DNA from: Rhodoferax sp.
GTDB taxonomy: Bacteria > Pseudomonadota > Gammaproteobacteria > Burkholderiales > Burkholderiaceae_C
Direction: 5' to 3'
NCBI RefSeq assembly: GCF_023700745.1
Contig: NZ_JAMPYG010000019.1
Span: 1-58,713, forward strand
DNA: 58,713 nucleotides
Within the stretch, counting starts at the first letter, position 1; every line of letters starts with the position of its first letter. This document shows positions 26,552-35,295 of the stretch, in pieces. The translations under genes were made by a program, and so were the position numbers. The notes below the pieces were generated by a model. It made no database searches. It worked only from the letters and a program-made list of their open reading frames with translations, and was not told where the DNA came from.

Positions 26552-27183
26552 GCTGCCTGCAACTCCAGCATTTGTGCCGGCACATTGCCAATCGGCACGC
26601 GCTGGTGACTGGTCAGCACCGCCAGCCCGCCATCTGAAAGGTGTTGGGCAATCAGGTCTGCCAACAAGCCGACACCAGCCTCATCCATGGCGACATAAGG
26701 TTCATCCAGCACCCACAGCCGGGCCGGGCTCAAAGCCAGCCGGGACAAGGCAACACGGCGTTTTTGCCCTTGGGACAGGTGGCGTACCAATTGCCGGCCG
26801 CGTCCGCGCAGGCCAAAGCGTGCCAGCACCGCCCGGGTTTCTGACTTGTCTGGAGAAATGCCACCCAGCGCTGTTGTGAAGGCCAGGTTTTCGTCAACCG
26901 TCATCGATTCCTGCAAGGCGTTCAAGTGACCCAGATAACAAAGGTCTTGTCGATAGGCCTCGACTTGGCTGTGTATGGAGGTGTTGTTCCAGAGGATGTC
27001 GCCGGCTTCAATCGAAGCCAGACCGCAGATCATGCGCAGCAGGCTGGTTTTACCGACGCCGTTGGCTCCCGCCACATACAACCAGTGGCCAGCTTCCAGA
27101 TGGCAATCGACGTTTTTGAAGAGTTGCCGTCCACCCCTGGTACAAGCAAGCTTGGAAAAAGTCAGTGATGGTGTGGTATTCAA
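26548..27183 (-). CDS. ccmA: Haem exporter ATP-binding protein CcmA
   Basis: 211 residues of an ABC ATPase: Walker A GANGVGKTSLL, signature motif LSQGQKRRVALSRLAL, Walker B LWVLDEPYVAMD, and the switch His in LTSHQ. It is the first gene of ccmABCDEFGHI. It powers maturation of periplasmic c-type cytochromes such as the dihaem cytochrome at 17 kb. No promoter was evident in the 68 bases between it and rquA; the two lie on the same strand, so read-through from rquA is conceivable. Confidence 0.95.
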   Translation of the reverse strand: MNTTPSLTFSKLACTRGGRQLFKNVDCHLEAGHWLYVAGANGVGKTSLLRMICGLASIEAGDILWNNTSIHSQVEAYRQDLCYLGHLNALQESMTVDENLAFTTALGGISPDKSETRAVLARFGLRGRGRQLVRHLSQGQKRRVALSRLALSPARLWVLDEPYVAMDEAGVGLLADLIAQHLSDGGLAVLTSHQRVPIGNVPAQMLELQAA

Positions 27184-27251
27184 GAGCTGTGCGATCGCAG
27201 ATAGAAAAGCCAGATTATCTTACGACACGTCGCACGCCCTTCAAAACGCAA

Positions 27252-27980
27252 TTAGCGGGTGATCACTACTTTCTGGTATAAGCCACCAAAGTAAGTTTGC
27301 TTGTCAATGTTCAATTGTTGGCAATCTGACGGGAGCCAATCGGCAATTTGGCCATGCCACAAATCCATCGCAAACGGTTCAAGAGTGGTCAATATGGGCA
27401 CCATGATGTAGCGGAAAGGGTTTAGGGTGTTGGGTTTGTGGTAATCGACAAACACAATCTTGCCACCAGGCTTGGTCACACGCAGTGCCTCGGCGATGGT
27501 CTTGCGGCGCACCTCGGCGGGTTGTTCATGAAGCAGAAAAAACACCACCACCGTGTCGTGACTGGCATCCTCAAACAGCATGGCAGACGAGTCTTGTTGC
27601 AATACCGTGACCTGTTTTTGTTGTCCCAGTTTGGCGTGCAGGTTGGTGATTTGTACGGGTGCCACGTCAATCACATTCAAATGCGCTTGTGGACCCAGAC
27701 GGCGCACCATGTGTTCTGTGAAATTGCCATAGACACAGGCTACCTGCAGCACATCGCCATGAATGACATCGCCCATTTCTTGCAGTGCCAGATCACGCAG
27801 CCGGGAAAAGTTGCCCCACAATATCAGATTGACCAACCATTGACGCTCGAATACACGCACCGCGTTGGGATGCGTGTAGGCCCACCAATAGGTGGACTCC
27901 AGGTAGTGTGGAACGGCGACGGGGGCGACAGTGACAGTTGGGCTTTCGCTGGAGTCGGTTCTGGCTTTGTTGAGAATCAT
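27252..27980 (-). CDS. rquA: Rhodoquinone biosynthesis methyltransferase-like enzyme RquA
   Basis: 242 residues from the ATG at 27980. The sequence carries RquA family blocks: ESTYWWAYTHPNAVRVFERQW, LILWGNFSRLRD, VLQVACVYGNF in place of the usual glycine-rich SAM motif, FFLLHEQPAEVRRKT and a C-terminal TYFGGLYQKVV. RquA converts ubiquinone to rhodoquinone, the low-potential quinone used for anaerobic fumarate respiration, and uses SAM as an amino donor rather than as a methyl donor. A TTG at 28070 would add 30 unconserved residues. A perfect FNR-type palindrome lies about 180 bases upstream. ccmA follows 68 bases downstream. Confidence 0.9.
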   Translation of the reverse strand: MILNKARTDSSESPTVTVAPVAVPHYLESTYWWAYTHPNAVRVFERQWLVNLILWGNFSRLRDLALQEMGDVIHGDVLQVACVYGNFTEHMVRRLGPQAHLNVIDVAPVQITNLHAKLGQQKQVTVLQQDSSAMLFEDASHDTVVVFFLLHEQPAEVRRKTIAEALRVTKPGGKIVFVDYHKPNTLNPFRYIMVPILTTLEPFAMDLWHGQIADWLPSDCQQLNIDKQTYFGGLYQKVVITR

Positions 27981-28155
27981 GATCGGATCAAAAGATAGCC
28001 GACACCGATAAACTGCTTTGGTGCCAGGAAGGAAATGAAATGGTGGTTCTGATGCTAACCGAAATGACAAAACGGGGCGGCAGGAGGCGCCTGCCGGCCT
28101 TTATCCGGCTGACGTTTGCTTTGGAGGCGAGCTTAAGCTGTAAAACGCAAAATAG

Positions 28156-28169
28156 TTGATCTAAATCAA
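28156..28169. promoter_or_regulatory. FNR/Anr-type operator upstream of rquA
   Basis: The palindrome TTGATCTAAATCAA matches the FNR consensus TTGAT-N4-ATCAA exactly. It lies about 180 bases before the rquA start. A class II promoter here would start transcription near 28121. Oxygen-controlled rquA expression is the natural inference. The rest of the 27981-28333 gap shows no gene. Confidence 0.7.
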
Positions 28170-28252
28170 AAGAAGAAGAGAAATATTTTTTGATCAGACG
28201 CCGGTTTGCAAGGCTCGATAGAGCGTGACCTGTCTTTCCAGAAACAGATGCT

Positions 28253-28272
28253 GTCATTGCGAACGCAATGAC
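28253..28272. repeat. Short perfect inverted repeat
   Basis: GTCATTGCG and CGCAATGAC face each other across AA, about 60 bases beyond the GST stop. The core resembles dispersed palindromic repeats seen in many genomes; a GST transcript end is another possible role. Confidence 0.45.
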
Positions 28273-28333
28273 GCGGCACTGGCTGGATCAAAAGACACCC
28301 CCGGTTGCTTCTGGTTGTCTGAGCCATCAGGCC

Positions 28334-28942
28334 TTATGTGAGCAATCCCTCAGCGCGCAGTGCGTCCTGCACGGCAGGCCGCGCAGCAACACGGGCGATA
28401 AAAGCACTCAGGTTGTTTAAGCCGGAGATGTCAATTCCAACATGTTTGCCCCAACCCGCCACCACAAACAGGTAGGCATCTGCGACGGTGAAGGTGCTGC
28501 CCATCAGGTAGTCCTTACCAGTCAGCTCGCCATCGACCCAGTTCAAGCGTGAAATAAGCCGTGTCTTGGCGATTTCTTTGGCCTCGGCGGGCATGCCCGG
28601 TGCGAACAGTGGCGAGAAACCCTTGTGCAACTCGGTGCCAATGGTGTTGAGCCATTCCTGCAACTTGTAACGCTCCCAGGTGCCGTTGGCGGGGGCAAGT
28701 TGTTTATTTGGCACCAGATCAGCAAGGTACTGGACGATGGCCGGGCCTTCATGCAGGGTCCGGCCATCATCGAGCACCAGGAAAGGGACATAACCCAGCG
28801 GGTTGATGGTGTAGTAGTCTGTGCCATCCGCCAGGGTGTGTGTCTTGGTGGGGGCTGCAATGGCTTCAAAGGTCAGACCCGACTCTTTGAGCACAATGTG
28901 TGGTGACAGGGAGCAGGCGCCGGGGGAGTAATAAAGTTTCAT
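28334..28942 (-). CDS. Glutathione S-transferase, beta class-like
   Basis: 202 residues with an N-terminal thioredoxin-like domain (MKLYYSPGACSLSPHIVL) carrying the cysteine of bacterial beta-class GSTs at residue 10, a cis-Pro turn (GYVPFLVLDDG), the GSH-binding EGPAIVQYLAD, and an all-helical C-terminal domain (TVADAYLFVVAGW). Such enzymes conjugate or bind glutathione in detoxification and stress responses; the substrate is not predictable. It stands alone, 135 bases downstream of the phosphofructokinase gene on the same strand. Confidence 0.9.
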   Translation of the reverse strand: MKLYYSPGACSLSPHIVLKESGLTFEAIAAPTKTHTLADGTDYYTINPLGYVPFLVLDDGRTLHEGPAIVQYLADLVPNKQLAPANGTWERYKLQEWLNTIGTELHKGFSPLFAPGMPAEAKEIAKTRLISRLNWVDGELTGKDYLMGSTFTVADAYLFVVAGWGKHVGIDISGLNNLSAFIARVAARPAVQDALRAEGLLT

Positions 28943-29077
28943 GAAAAATCTGTGGAAAATGACATTGAATCGACGTGATCCGCCATGCTACCTTGAAGTT
29001 TGGCAGGCTTGCCGGACTGGGTTGAATTCACGGGATTGGTTGATGGTTTTGGTTGATAGGCCAGCCATGCAACTTGC

Positions 29078-30292
29078 TTATTTTTTGAGCACACGCTCAA
29101 CCGGATGATGGCGCAACCGGAAAGCATCGGGCATACCGGACCCCAACAGGGGGCGCAGGTACATGCGGAACGCATCGGTGACATCGGTACCGCTGGCGGT
29201 GATGAATTCATCTTCCATGACACGGGTTTTGCCGGCCACGGCGTCCAGCGGCAGCAGTTCGTAATCCACCGAGTAGAAGCCGGTGCGTTTGATGGCAACC
29301 GAGCCATTGCGCCCGCCCCACATGGCAAATTGAACCGCTTTTTCGCCTACCTCACGGGCTTCGCGCTGGTCGACATCCGACACGCAGCCGATGAATGAGC
29401 GCTGCAGGTAGCCGAAGGTGTCGCCGCGTACGCGCTTGATCTTGAGCTTGGCCTTGATCTCTTCGCATAACAAATCTGCCAGCGCGCCGTTGCCTGAGAG
29501 CTGCACATTGCCATGGGCATCGTGTTCCATTTCCTTGGCCAGCAGCGCGGTGATCGGTGTGCCGCTGGCATCATGGATACCTTCTGACACCGCAATCACG
29601 CAACGGCCATGGCGTTCGTACATGGTTTTGACATCGATCAAAAACTGGTTCAGATCGAAGGTACGTTCTGGCAGGTAAATCAGATGGGGGCCGTCATCAG
29701 GGAATTTCTTCCCCAGGGCCGAGGCTGCCGTCAAAAAACCAGCATGGCGGCCCATCACCACACCCACATAGACACCCGGCAAGGCGGCGTTGTCCAGGTT
29801 GGCCCCGGCAAAAGCCTGCGCGACAAATCGAGCTGCCGACGGAAAGCCCGGGGTGTGGTCATTGCCCACCAGGTCGTTGTCGATGGTTTTCGGAATGTGG
29901 ACGCAACGCAGATCGTAGTTGGCGGCTTGCGCTTCCTGGCTGACGATGCGCACGGTGTCGGATGAGTCGTTGCCGCCAATGTAGAAGAAGTGACCGATCT
30001 GGTGCGCTTGCAGCACCTTGAAGATTTCGTGGCAGTAAGCCGCATCGGGTTTGTCGCGGGTGGAGCCCAAAGCGCTGGAGGGTGTGTTGGCAACCAGTTC
30101 CAGGTTGTGGCTGGTTTCCTGGGTCAGGTCGACAAAGTCTTCGTCAATGATGCCGCGCACACCATGGTGTGCGCCATAAATGTGGCCGATCTGGCTGAAG
30201 CGGCGCGCCTCAAGCGCCACGCCCACCAGTGATTGGTTGATGACGGCGGTGGGGCCGCCGCCTTGGGCGACGAGTATTTTTCCGGAGGCCAT
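29078..30292 (-). CDS. pfp: Pyrophosphate-dependent 6-phosphofructokinase
   Basis: 404 residues of the phosphofructokinase family. The GGNDSSDT motif has Asp where ATP-dependent enzymes have Gly in GGDGS, which marks PPi use. KTIDNDLVGNDHTPGFPSA (substrate site; shown in part as KTIDNDL) and MGRHAGFLTAAS are present. The enzyme interconverts fructose-6-phosphate and fructose-1,6-bisphosphate with PPi, reversibly, in the cytoplasm. It diverges from mnmG across about 170 bases. No other glycolytic gene is adjacent. A PPi-linked enzyme saves ATP during anaerobic sugar use and may fit with rhodoquinone-based metabolism. Confidence 0.9.
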   Translation of the reverse strand: MASGKILVAQGGGPTAVINQSLVGVALEARRFSQIGHIYGAHHGVRGIIDEDFVDLTQETSHNLELVANTPSSALGSTRDKPDAAYCHEIFKVLQAHQIGHFFYIGGNDSSDTVRIVSQEAQAANYDLRCVHIPKTIDNDLVGNDHTPGFPSAARFVAQAFAGANLDNAALPGVYVGVVMGRHAGFLTAASALGKKFPDDGPHLIYLPERTFDLNQFLIDVKTMYERHGRCVIAVSEGIHDASGTPITALLAKEMEHDAHGNVQLSGNGALADLLCEEIKAKLKIKRVRGDTFGYLQRSFIGCVSDVDQREAREVGEKAVQFAMWGGRNGSVAIKRTGFYSVDYELLPLDAVAGKTRVMEDEFITASGTDVTDAFRMYLRPLLGSGMPDAFRLRHHPVERVLKK

Positions 30293-30465
30293 AGGTTGAA
30301 TCCTTCACAAGGGCTGTAAAAAACGAATTGTGCCTCTGAAGTAGGCTTGATTTACGTCCGCATGGCGCACAGAGCAGCTTTTCATGTGCACCGGTAAAAT
30401 CAACCTTTTGCTTGCGCGCGCAGGGCCGGCGACCTGTGAGATTTGCCCCCTTTAGATTGACCACC

Positions 30466-32508
30466 ATGCTATACCCACAAAATTTCGACGTGATTGTCGT
30501 CGGCGGCGGCCATGCCGGGACCGAGGCTGCGCTGGCCGCAGCACGCATGGGTTGCAAAACCCTGCTGCTGAGCCACAACATCGAGACGCTGGGTCAGATG
30601 AGTTGCAACCCCTCAATCGGCGGCATTGGCAAGGGGCATCTGGTGAAGGAAGTGGATGCGCTCGGCGGTGCCATGGCGGCGGCAACCGATGAAGCTGGCA
30701 TTCAGTTCCGGATTCTCAATTCAAGCAAGGGCCCGGCGGTGCGCGCCACCCGCGCCCAGGCCGACCGTATTCTGTACAAGGCCGCCATTCGTCACAGGCT
30801 GGAAAATCAGCCCAATTTATGGCTGTTCCAGCAGGCCGTGGATGACCTGATGGTGGAGGGCGACCGGGTGGTCGGGGCGGTAACACAGGTGGGTATCCGC
30901 TTCAGATCAAGCGCGGTGGTGCTGACGGCCGGGACGTTTCTGGACGGCAAGATCCATGTCGGGCTCAACAACTATGCTGCCGGACGCGCCGGTGATCCGC
31001 CGGCGGTGTCGCTGAGCGCCCGCTTGAAAGAGCTCAAGCTGCCCCAGGGCCGGCTGAAGACCGGCACGCCACCGCGGCTCGACGGCCGCAGCATCGACTT
31101 CAGCAAATGCATCGAGCAACCCGGCGATGGCATGCCGGGTGGCATGAGCCCGCAGATGCCGGTGTTCAGTTTCATGGGGCGGCCCGAACAGCACCCGCAG
31201 CAGATGCCGTGCTGGATCACACACACCAACGAGCGCACCCATGACATCATCCGCAGCGGCTTTGATCGCAGCCCCATGTTCACCGGCAAGATCGAGGGTG
31301 TGGGGCCGCGCTATTGCCCCAGCGTGGAAGACAAGATCAACCGCTTTGCGGATAAAGACAGTCACCAGATTTTTCTGGAACCCGAAGGCCTGACCACCCA
31401 CGAGTATTACCCCAATGGCATCAGCACCAGCTTGCCGTTTGACATTCAGTATGCCTTGGTGCGCTCCATGCCAGGACTTGAGAATGCCCACATTTTGCGG
31501 CCTGGGTATGCCATTGAATACGATTACTTCGACCCGACACAACTCAAAAGTTCGTTTGAAACCAAAGCCATTGGCGGCCTGTTTTTTGCCGGGCAAATCA
31601 ACGGTACCACGGGTTACGAGGAGGCCGCGGCGCAGGGTTTGTTTGCCGGCATCAACGCGGCGCTGCAGGTGCGCGCCATGGGTAATGGCAATGCACAGGC
31701 CTGCGCGGCGGGGGTCATTGCCTTTGGTGGCGACATGTGGCTGCCCGGACGCGACGAAGCTTATCTTGGTGTGTTGGTCGATGATCTGATCACCAAAGGC
31801 GTGACCGAACCCTACCGCATGTTCACCAGTCGTGCCGAATTTCGGCTGCAACTGCGTGAAGACAACGCCGACGCACGTTTGACCGAAGTGGGTCGTCAAT
31901 TGGGTTTGGTCGATGACGCGCGCTGGCAAGCCTTCAATCAGAAGCGTGAGGCGGTTTCACGTGAAACAGAGCGCCTGCGGTCGATCTGGATCAGTCCGAA
32001 AAACCTGGATGCTGCGGAGGCCCAACGGGTTTTGGGGAAGGCCATTGACCACGAATACAACCTGGCTGAACTGCTGCGCCGGCCTGATGTGACTTATGAA
32101 TCCCTCATGTCGCTGAATGGTGGTAAGTATGCACTGGCTGAGTTGCCGGTGGGTGTTTCACGTGAAACAGGCGTGCTTTCCCCGGCGGCGGCGTTGGCGG
32201 CATCAGTGATCGACCAGGTTGAAATTGCCGCCAAATACTCGGGCTATATTGATCGCCAGAAAGACGATGTGGTGCGTGCTGCCCACTATGAAAAACTCAA
32301 GCTGCCACAGGACCTGGACTACATGCAGGTGCTGGCTTTGAGCATTGAGGCGCGGCAAAAGCTGAACCGACACAAACCGGAAACCCTGGGGCAGGCCTCG
32401 CGCATTTCAGGCATTACCCCGGCGACCATTTCATTGTTGACGATCCATTTGAAAAAGACCAAGTTCAAAGGCTTTGCAATCAATCCTTCTGGCAGCGAAG
32501 TGGTCTGA
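30466..32508 (+). CDS. mnmG: tRNA uridine-5-carboxymethylaminomethyl modification enzyme MnmG (GidA)
   Basis: 680 residues. FAD-binding motif [12 protein letters not shown] near the N-terminus, [23 protein letters not shown], and the C-terminal helical domain ending near NPSGSEVV. With MnmE it modifies the wobble uridine of several tRNAs. The ATG at 30466 puts the FAD motif at the usual position. Two parS sites lie within the coding sequence at 31953 and 32154, each read as Val-Ser-Arg-Glu-Thr. The stop overlaps the rsmG start by one base. Gene order mnmG-rsmG-parA-parB is common near chromosome origins. Confidence 0.96.
   Translation: MLYPQNFDVIVVGGGHAGTEAALAAARMGCKTLLLSHNIETLGQMSCNPSIGGIGKGHLVKEVDALGGAMAAATDEAGIQFRILNSSKGPAVRATRAQADRILYKAAIRHRLENQPNLWLFQQAVDDLMVEGDRVVGAVTQVGIRFRSSAVVLTAGTFLDGKIHVGLNNYAAGRAGDPPAVSLSARLKELKLPQGRLKTGTPPRLDGRSIDFSKCIEQPGDGMPGGMSPQMPVFSFMGRPEQHPQQMPCWITHTNERTHDIIRSGFDRSPMFTGKIEGVGPRYCPSVEDKINRFADKDSHQIFLEPEGLTTHEYYPNGISTSLPFDIQYALVRSMPGLENAHILRPGYAIEYDYFDPTQLKSSFETKAIGGLFFAGQINGTTGYEEAAAQGLFAGINAALQVRAMGNGNAQACAAGVIAFGGDMWLPGRDEAYLGVLVDDLITKGVTEPYRMFTSRAEFRLQLREDNADARLTEVGRQLGLVDDARWQAFNQKREAVSRETERLRSIWISPKNLDAAEAQRVLGKAIDHEYNLAELLRRPDVTYESLMSLNGGKYALAELPVGVSRETGVLSPAAALAASVIDQVEIAAKYSGYIDRQKDDVVRAAHYEKLKLPQDLDYMQVLALSIEARQKLNRHKPETLGQASRISGITPATISLLTIHLKKTKFKGFAINPSGSEVV
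31953..31968. promoter_or_regulatory. parS centromere-like site 1 (within mnmG)
   Basis: GGTTTCACGTGAAACA differs from consensus TGTTTCACGTGAAACA only in the first base; the inner 14-base palindrome is perfect. ParB, encoded 3.3 kb downstream, is the expected ligand. Confidence 0.88.
32154..32169. promoter_or_regulatory. parS centromere-like site 2 (within mnmG)
   Basis: TGTTTCACGTGAAACA, a perfect 16-base parS palindrome, lies 201 bases after site 1 and also reads as Val-Ser-Arg-Glu-Thr in the mnmG frame. Confidence 0.93.
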
Positions 32509-33182
32509 TGCAAGCACTGGACGCCAAACTTCGGGCTGGTCTGACAGCGCTTGATCTGAGTCTGAGCGACGCGCAGATCGACAGCTTGCTGGCCTATCAG
32601 ACGCTGATCGGGAAATGGAACAAGGTCTATAACCTGACGGCGGTGCGTGACCCGGGTGAAATGCTGACGTACCATCTGCTGGACAGTCTGGCTGTGATTG
32701 CGCCCTTGCGCCGGCAACTGGCGCAGATGTCCCCGCGTGTTGCGGGTACAGCACTGCGTTTGCTGGATGTGGGCTCCGGAGCAGGCTTGCCTGGCGTGGT
32801 AATTGCGATTTGCTGTCCGGACATTCGAGTGGACTGTGTCGATACCGTTGGCAAGAAAGCCGCATTTATCCAGCAGGCAGCCGTCACGCTCAAGTTGACC
32901 AACTTGCGTGGCTTGCATGCTCGCGTCGAGAGCCTGACTGATCAATACCAAGTCATCAGTTCGCGCGCTTTTGCATCTCTGGCTGATTTCACCAATTGGT
33001 CTGTGCAAGCCCTGGCGCCGCAGGGCGTATGGCTTGCCATGAAAGGCAGACACCCCGAGAACGAGCTGGCAGCACTGGCGTCAGGCGTTCAAGTGTTTCA
33101 CGTGGAACACCTGAAAGTACCGGGTCTGGATGCCGAGCGTTGTTTAATCTGGATGAAAGCGGTCGTTCATCGCGACGCTTAA
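32508..33182 (+). CDS. rsmG: 16S rRNA (guanine-527-N7)-methyltransferase RsmG (GidB)
   Basis: 224 residues. SAM-binding motif LLDVGSGAGLPGVVIA, preceded by KWNKVYNLTAVRDPGEMLTYHLLDSL (a family block), and followed by SSRAFASLADF. It methylates G527 of 16S rRNA. It starts at 32508 on the overlapping TGATG, so it is coupled to mnmG. A parS-like site lies near its 3' end. Losing rsmG usually gives low-level streptomycin resistance; there is no sign of damage here. Confidence 0.96.
   Translation: MQALDAKLRAGLTALDLSLSDAQIDSLLAYQTLIGKWNKVYNLTAVRDPGEMLTYHLLDSLAVIAPLRRQLAQMSPRVAGTALRLLDVGSGAGLPGVVIAICCPDIRVDCVDTVGKKAAFIQQAAVTLKLTNLRGLHARVESLTDQYQVISSRAFASLADFTNWSVQALAPQGVWLAMKGRHPENELAALASGVQVFHVEHLKVPGLDAERCLIWMKAVVHRDA
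33094..33109. promoter_or_regulatory. parS-like site 3 (within rsmG)
   Basis: TGTTTCACGTGGAACA has one mismatch to the symmetric consensus and is a form known to bind ParB in other bacteria. It lies inside the 3' part of rsmG. Confidence 0.8.
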
Positions 33183-33212
33183 TCGTCTGGCGGTCTATAT
33201 CGGAGGGTGGAA

Positions 33213-33827
33213 ATGTTTGGCATTTCAGATTACGGTGCATTCGTACTGGCTTTCATCGTGTTGTTGTTCATTCCCGGACCAGGCAATCTGGCCATCATTA
33301 CTTCCACCACCAAGGGCGGCATCCTGGGGGGATTGGCAGCAACCCTGGGTTTGATGGTGGGTGACCAGGTGCTGATGTGGCTGGCTGTCGCGGGCGTTGC
33401 CGCGCTGCTCATGGCTTATCCGGCAGCCTTCAATGCGGTGCAGTGGCTGGGTGCGGCGTATCTGGCCTGGCTGGGCTTCAAGATGTTCACGGCCAAACCC
33501 GGTGCGCCTGCCATCATCCAGATCAAGCCACATCACTATTTTCAGCAAGCCCTGACCATTACCGTACTCAACCCGAAAGCCATCGTGTTTTACATGGCTT
33601 TCCTCCCATTGTTCATTGACCCGGTGGCGCATCGGGGCTGGCTGACCTTTGGCGTCATGGCGCTGACGGTGGCTGTGTTGGCCTTTATCTATTGTTTTGC
33701 AGTTGTGCTGCTGACGCATTTTTTGGCCGAACGCCTGCGCGCCAGTCCTTTGGTGTCTTCAACCTTGCAGAAGCTTGCTGGTGTTTGCCTTATCGGTTTT
33801 GGATTCAAACTGGCTTTGTCGCGCTGA
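33213..33827 (+). CDS. LysE/RhtB family amino-acid exporter
   Basis: 204 residues with six hydrophobic helices and the family start LFIPGPGNLAIITSTTKGG, followed by AAYLAWLGFKMF and NPKAIVFYMAFLPLF. Such proteins export amino acids such as threonine, homoserine or lysine, or their analogues; the substrate cannot be told. The ATG at 33213 follows GGAGGG at a 5-base distance; a GTG at 33207 overlaps the Shine-Dalgarno sequence and is less likely. It sits between rsmG and parA, a placement seen in Comamonadaceae. Confidence 0.88.
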   Translation: MFGISDYGAFVLAFIVLLFIPGPGNLAIITSTTKGGILGGLAATLGLMVGDQVLMWLAVAGVAALLMAYPAAFNAVQWLGAAYLAWLGFKMFTAKPGAPAIIQIKPHHYFQQALTITVLNPKAIVFYMAFLPLFIDPVAHRGWLTFGVMALTVAVLAFIYCFAVVLLTHFLAERLRASPLVSSTLQKLAGVCLIGFGFKLALSR

Positions 33828-33863
33828 ATTTTCTGAATGTGGGCGCCATTACACTAACGGCCA

Positions 33864-33879
33864 TGTTTCACGTGAATCA
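33864..33879. promoter_or_regulatory. parS-like site 4 (upstream of parA)
   Basis: TGTTTCACGTGAATCA carries one mismatch to consensus. It lies 33 bases before the parA start, so ParB bound here could also influence parA transcription. Confidence 0.75.
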
Positions 33880-33911
33880 TGCCCTTTACTTCACTACTTG
33901 GTAAGCATTCG

Positions 33912-34697
33912 ATGGCCAAAATATTCTGTATTGCCAATCAAAAAGGCGGTGTGGGTAAAACCACCACCACGGTCAATTTGGCAGCAGGCTTGGCCAAGGT
34001 GGGACAGCGGGTGTTGATGGTTGACCTGGATCCGCAAGGCAATGCCACCATGGGCTCGGGGGTAGACAAGCGCAAGCTGGAATTGACGGTATACGACGTG
34101 CTACTGGAGTCGGCCTCGGTGGCAGAAGCCAGGGTTCAAAGCAGCAAACTGGTTGATGCCGGCTGTGGTTATGACATCCTGGGGGCCAACCGCGAGCTGG
34201 CTGGCGCCGAGGTTGAAATGGTGGAGCTGGAGCGCCGGGAAAAACGCCTGAAAATTGCGCTTGCCCAGGTTGAGCAAGACTACGACTTCATTTTGATTGA
34301 TTGCCCGCCCAGCCTGTCCATGCTGACGCTCAATGGATTGTGTTGCGCCCATGGTGTGATCGTGCCGATGCAGTGCGAATACTTTGCCCTGGAAGGCCTG
34401 GCCGACCTGGTCAATACAATCAAGCAGGTACACGCCAATCTGAACAAAGAGCTGGCCATCATTGGTCTGCTGCGCGTCATGTTTGATGCCCGCATCACTT
34501 TGCAGCAGCAGGTGAGCGAGCAACTCAAGGCGCGTTTTGCCGACAAGGTGTTCAATACCGTGATTCCGCGCAATGTGCGTTTGGCCGAAGCCCCCAGCTA
34601 CGGTGTGCCCGGGGTGGTGTTTGACTTGCCGAGCAAAGGTGCGCAGGCTTTTCTGGCATTTGCCCGGGAAATGGTGGAGCGCATTGAAAAAACCTAG
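33912..34697 (+). CDS. parA: Chromosome partitioning ATPase ParA (Soj)
   Basis: 261 residues: deviant Walker [20 protein letters not shown], switch region VDLDPQGNATMGSG, Walker B FILIDCPPSLSML. ParA forms ATP-dependent gradients on the nucleoid and moves ParB-parS complexes during segregation. The ATG at 33912 gives the family N-terminus MAKIFCIANQ; a frame extension from 33879 overlaps the parS-like site and is not used. parB follows after one intervening hydrolase gene. Confidence 0.95.
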   Translation: MAKIFCIANQKGGVGKTTTTVNLAAGLAKVGQRVLMVDLDPQGNATMGSGVDKRKLELTVYDVLLESASVAEARVQSSKLVDAGCGYDILGANRELAGAEVEMVELERREKRLKIALAQVEQDYDFILIDCPPSLSMLTLNGLCCAHGVIVPMQCEYFALEGLADLVNTIKQVHANLNKELAIIGLLRVMFDARITLQQQVSEQLKARFADKVFNTVIPRNVRLAEAPSYGVPGVVFDLPSKGAQAFLAFAREMVERIEKT

Positions 34698-34739
34698 ATT
34701 CTTGATTCTCCCAAACTGTTGTTTGCTATTAAATTCATA

Positions 34740-35282
34740 GTGATTCAATCTTCCCATATCCTGATCCTTCCAGGCTGGCAGGGCTCTGGCCCGCAGCACT
34801 GGCAAAGCCTGTGGCAGGTGCAGTTTGGGTACCAGCGCGTGGCGCAACACGACTGGCTGCGGCCGTTGCGTGGTGACTGGATCGCCCGGCTCGAAGACGT
34901 GGTGTTGTCTACCGATGCGCCCACCGTACTGGTGGCGCACAGCTTGGGCTGTGTATTGGTGGCCGCGTGGGCGGCACACAGCCACAATGCACATCGTGTC
35001 AAGGCGGCGATGCTGGTGGCGCCAGGCGATGTCGAGCAGGAAGCGTTGCGCCCGGTACTGGCCAGTTGGTCACCGATTCCGCGACAAAGCTTGCCCTTCA
35101 AAAGCACGCTGGTGGCGAGTCAGGACGACCCCTTTTGCAGCTTTCAACGCGCCCGGGGATTCGCGGCTGCCTGGGGCTCAAGGCTTGTGGATGCCGGCAC
35201 GGCGGGTCATATCAATGCCGACTCCGGCCTGGGGGACTGGCCGCAAGGTCAGATGTTGCTGAACGAATTGATTCACAGTTAA
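34740..35282 (+). CDS. RBBP9/YdeN-family alpha/beta hydrolase
   Basis: About 180 residues. ILILPGWQGSGPQHWQSLW opens a compact serine hydrolase fold; the nucleophile elbow is AHSLGC (G-replaced form), and AGHINADSGLGDW supplies the acid and His region. Substrates of this family are unknown. The start is unclear: GTG at 34740 puts the ILPGWQGSG block in the family position, while TTG at 34719 is longer and neither has a good ribosome-binding site. It lies between parA and parB on the same strand, 13 bases before parB, and is probably co-transcribed. Confidence 0.83.
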   Translation: MIQSSHILILPGWQGSGPQHWQSLWQVQFGYQRVAQHDWLRPLRGDWIARLEDVVLSTDAPTVLVAHSLGCVLVAAWAAHSHNAHRVKAAMLVAPGDVEQEALRPVLASWSPIPRQSLPFKSTLVASQDDPFCSFQRARGFAAAWGSRLVDAGTAGHINADSGLGDWPQGQMLLNELIHS

Positions 35283-35295
35283 ATAAAGGCTTGTC

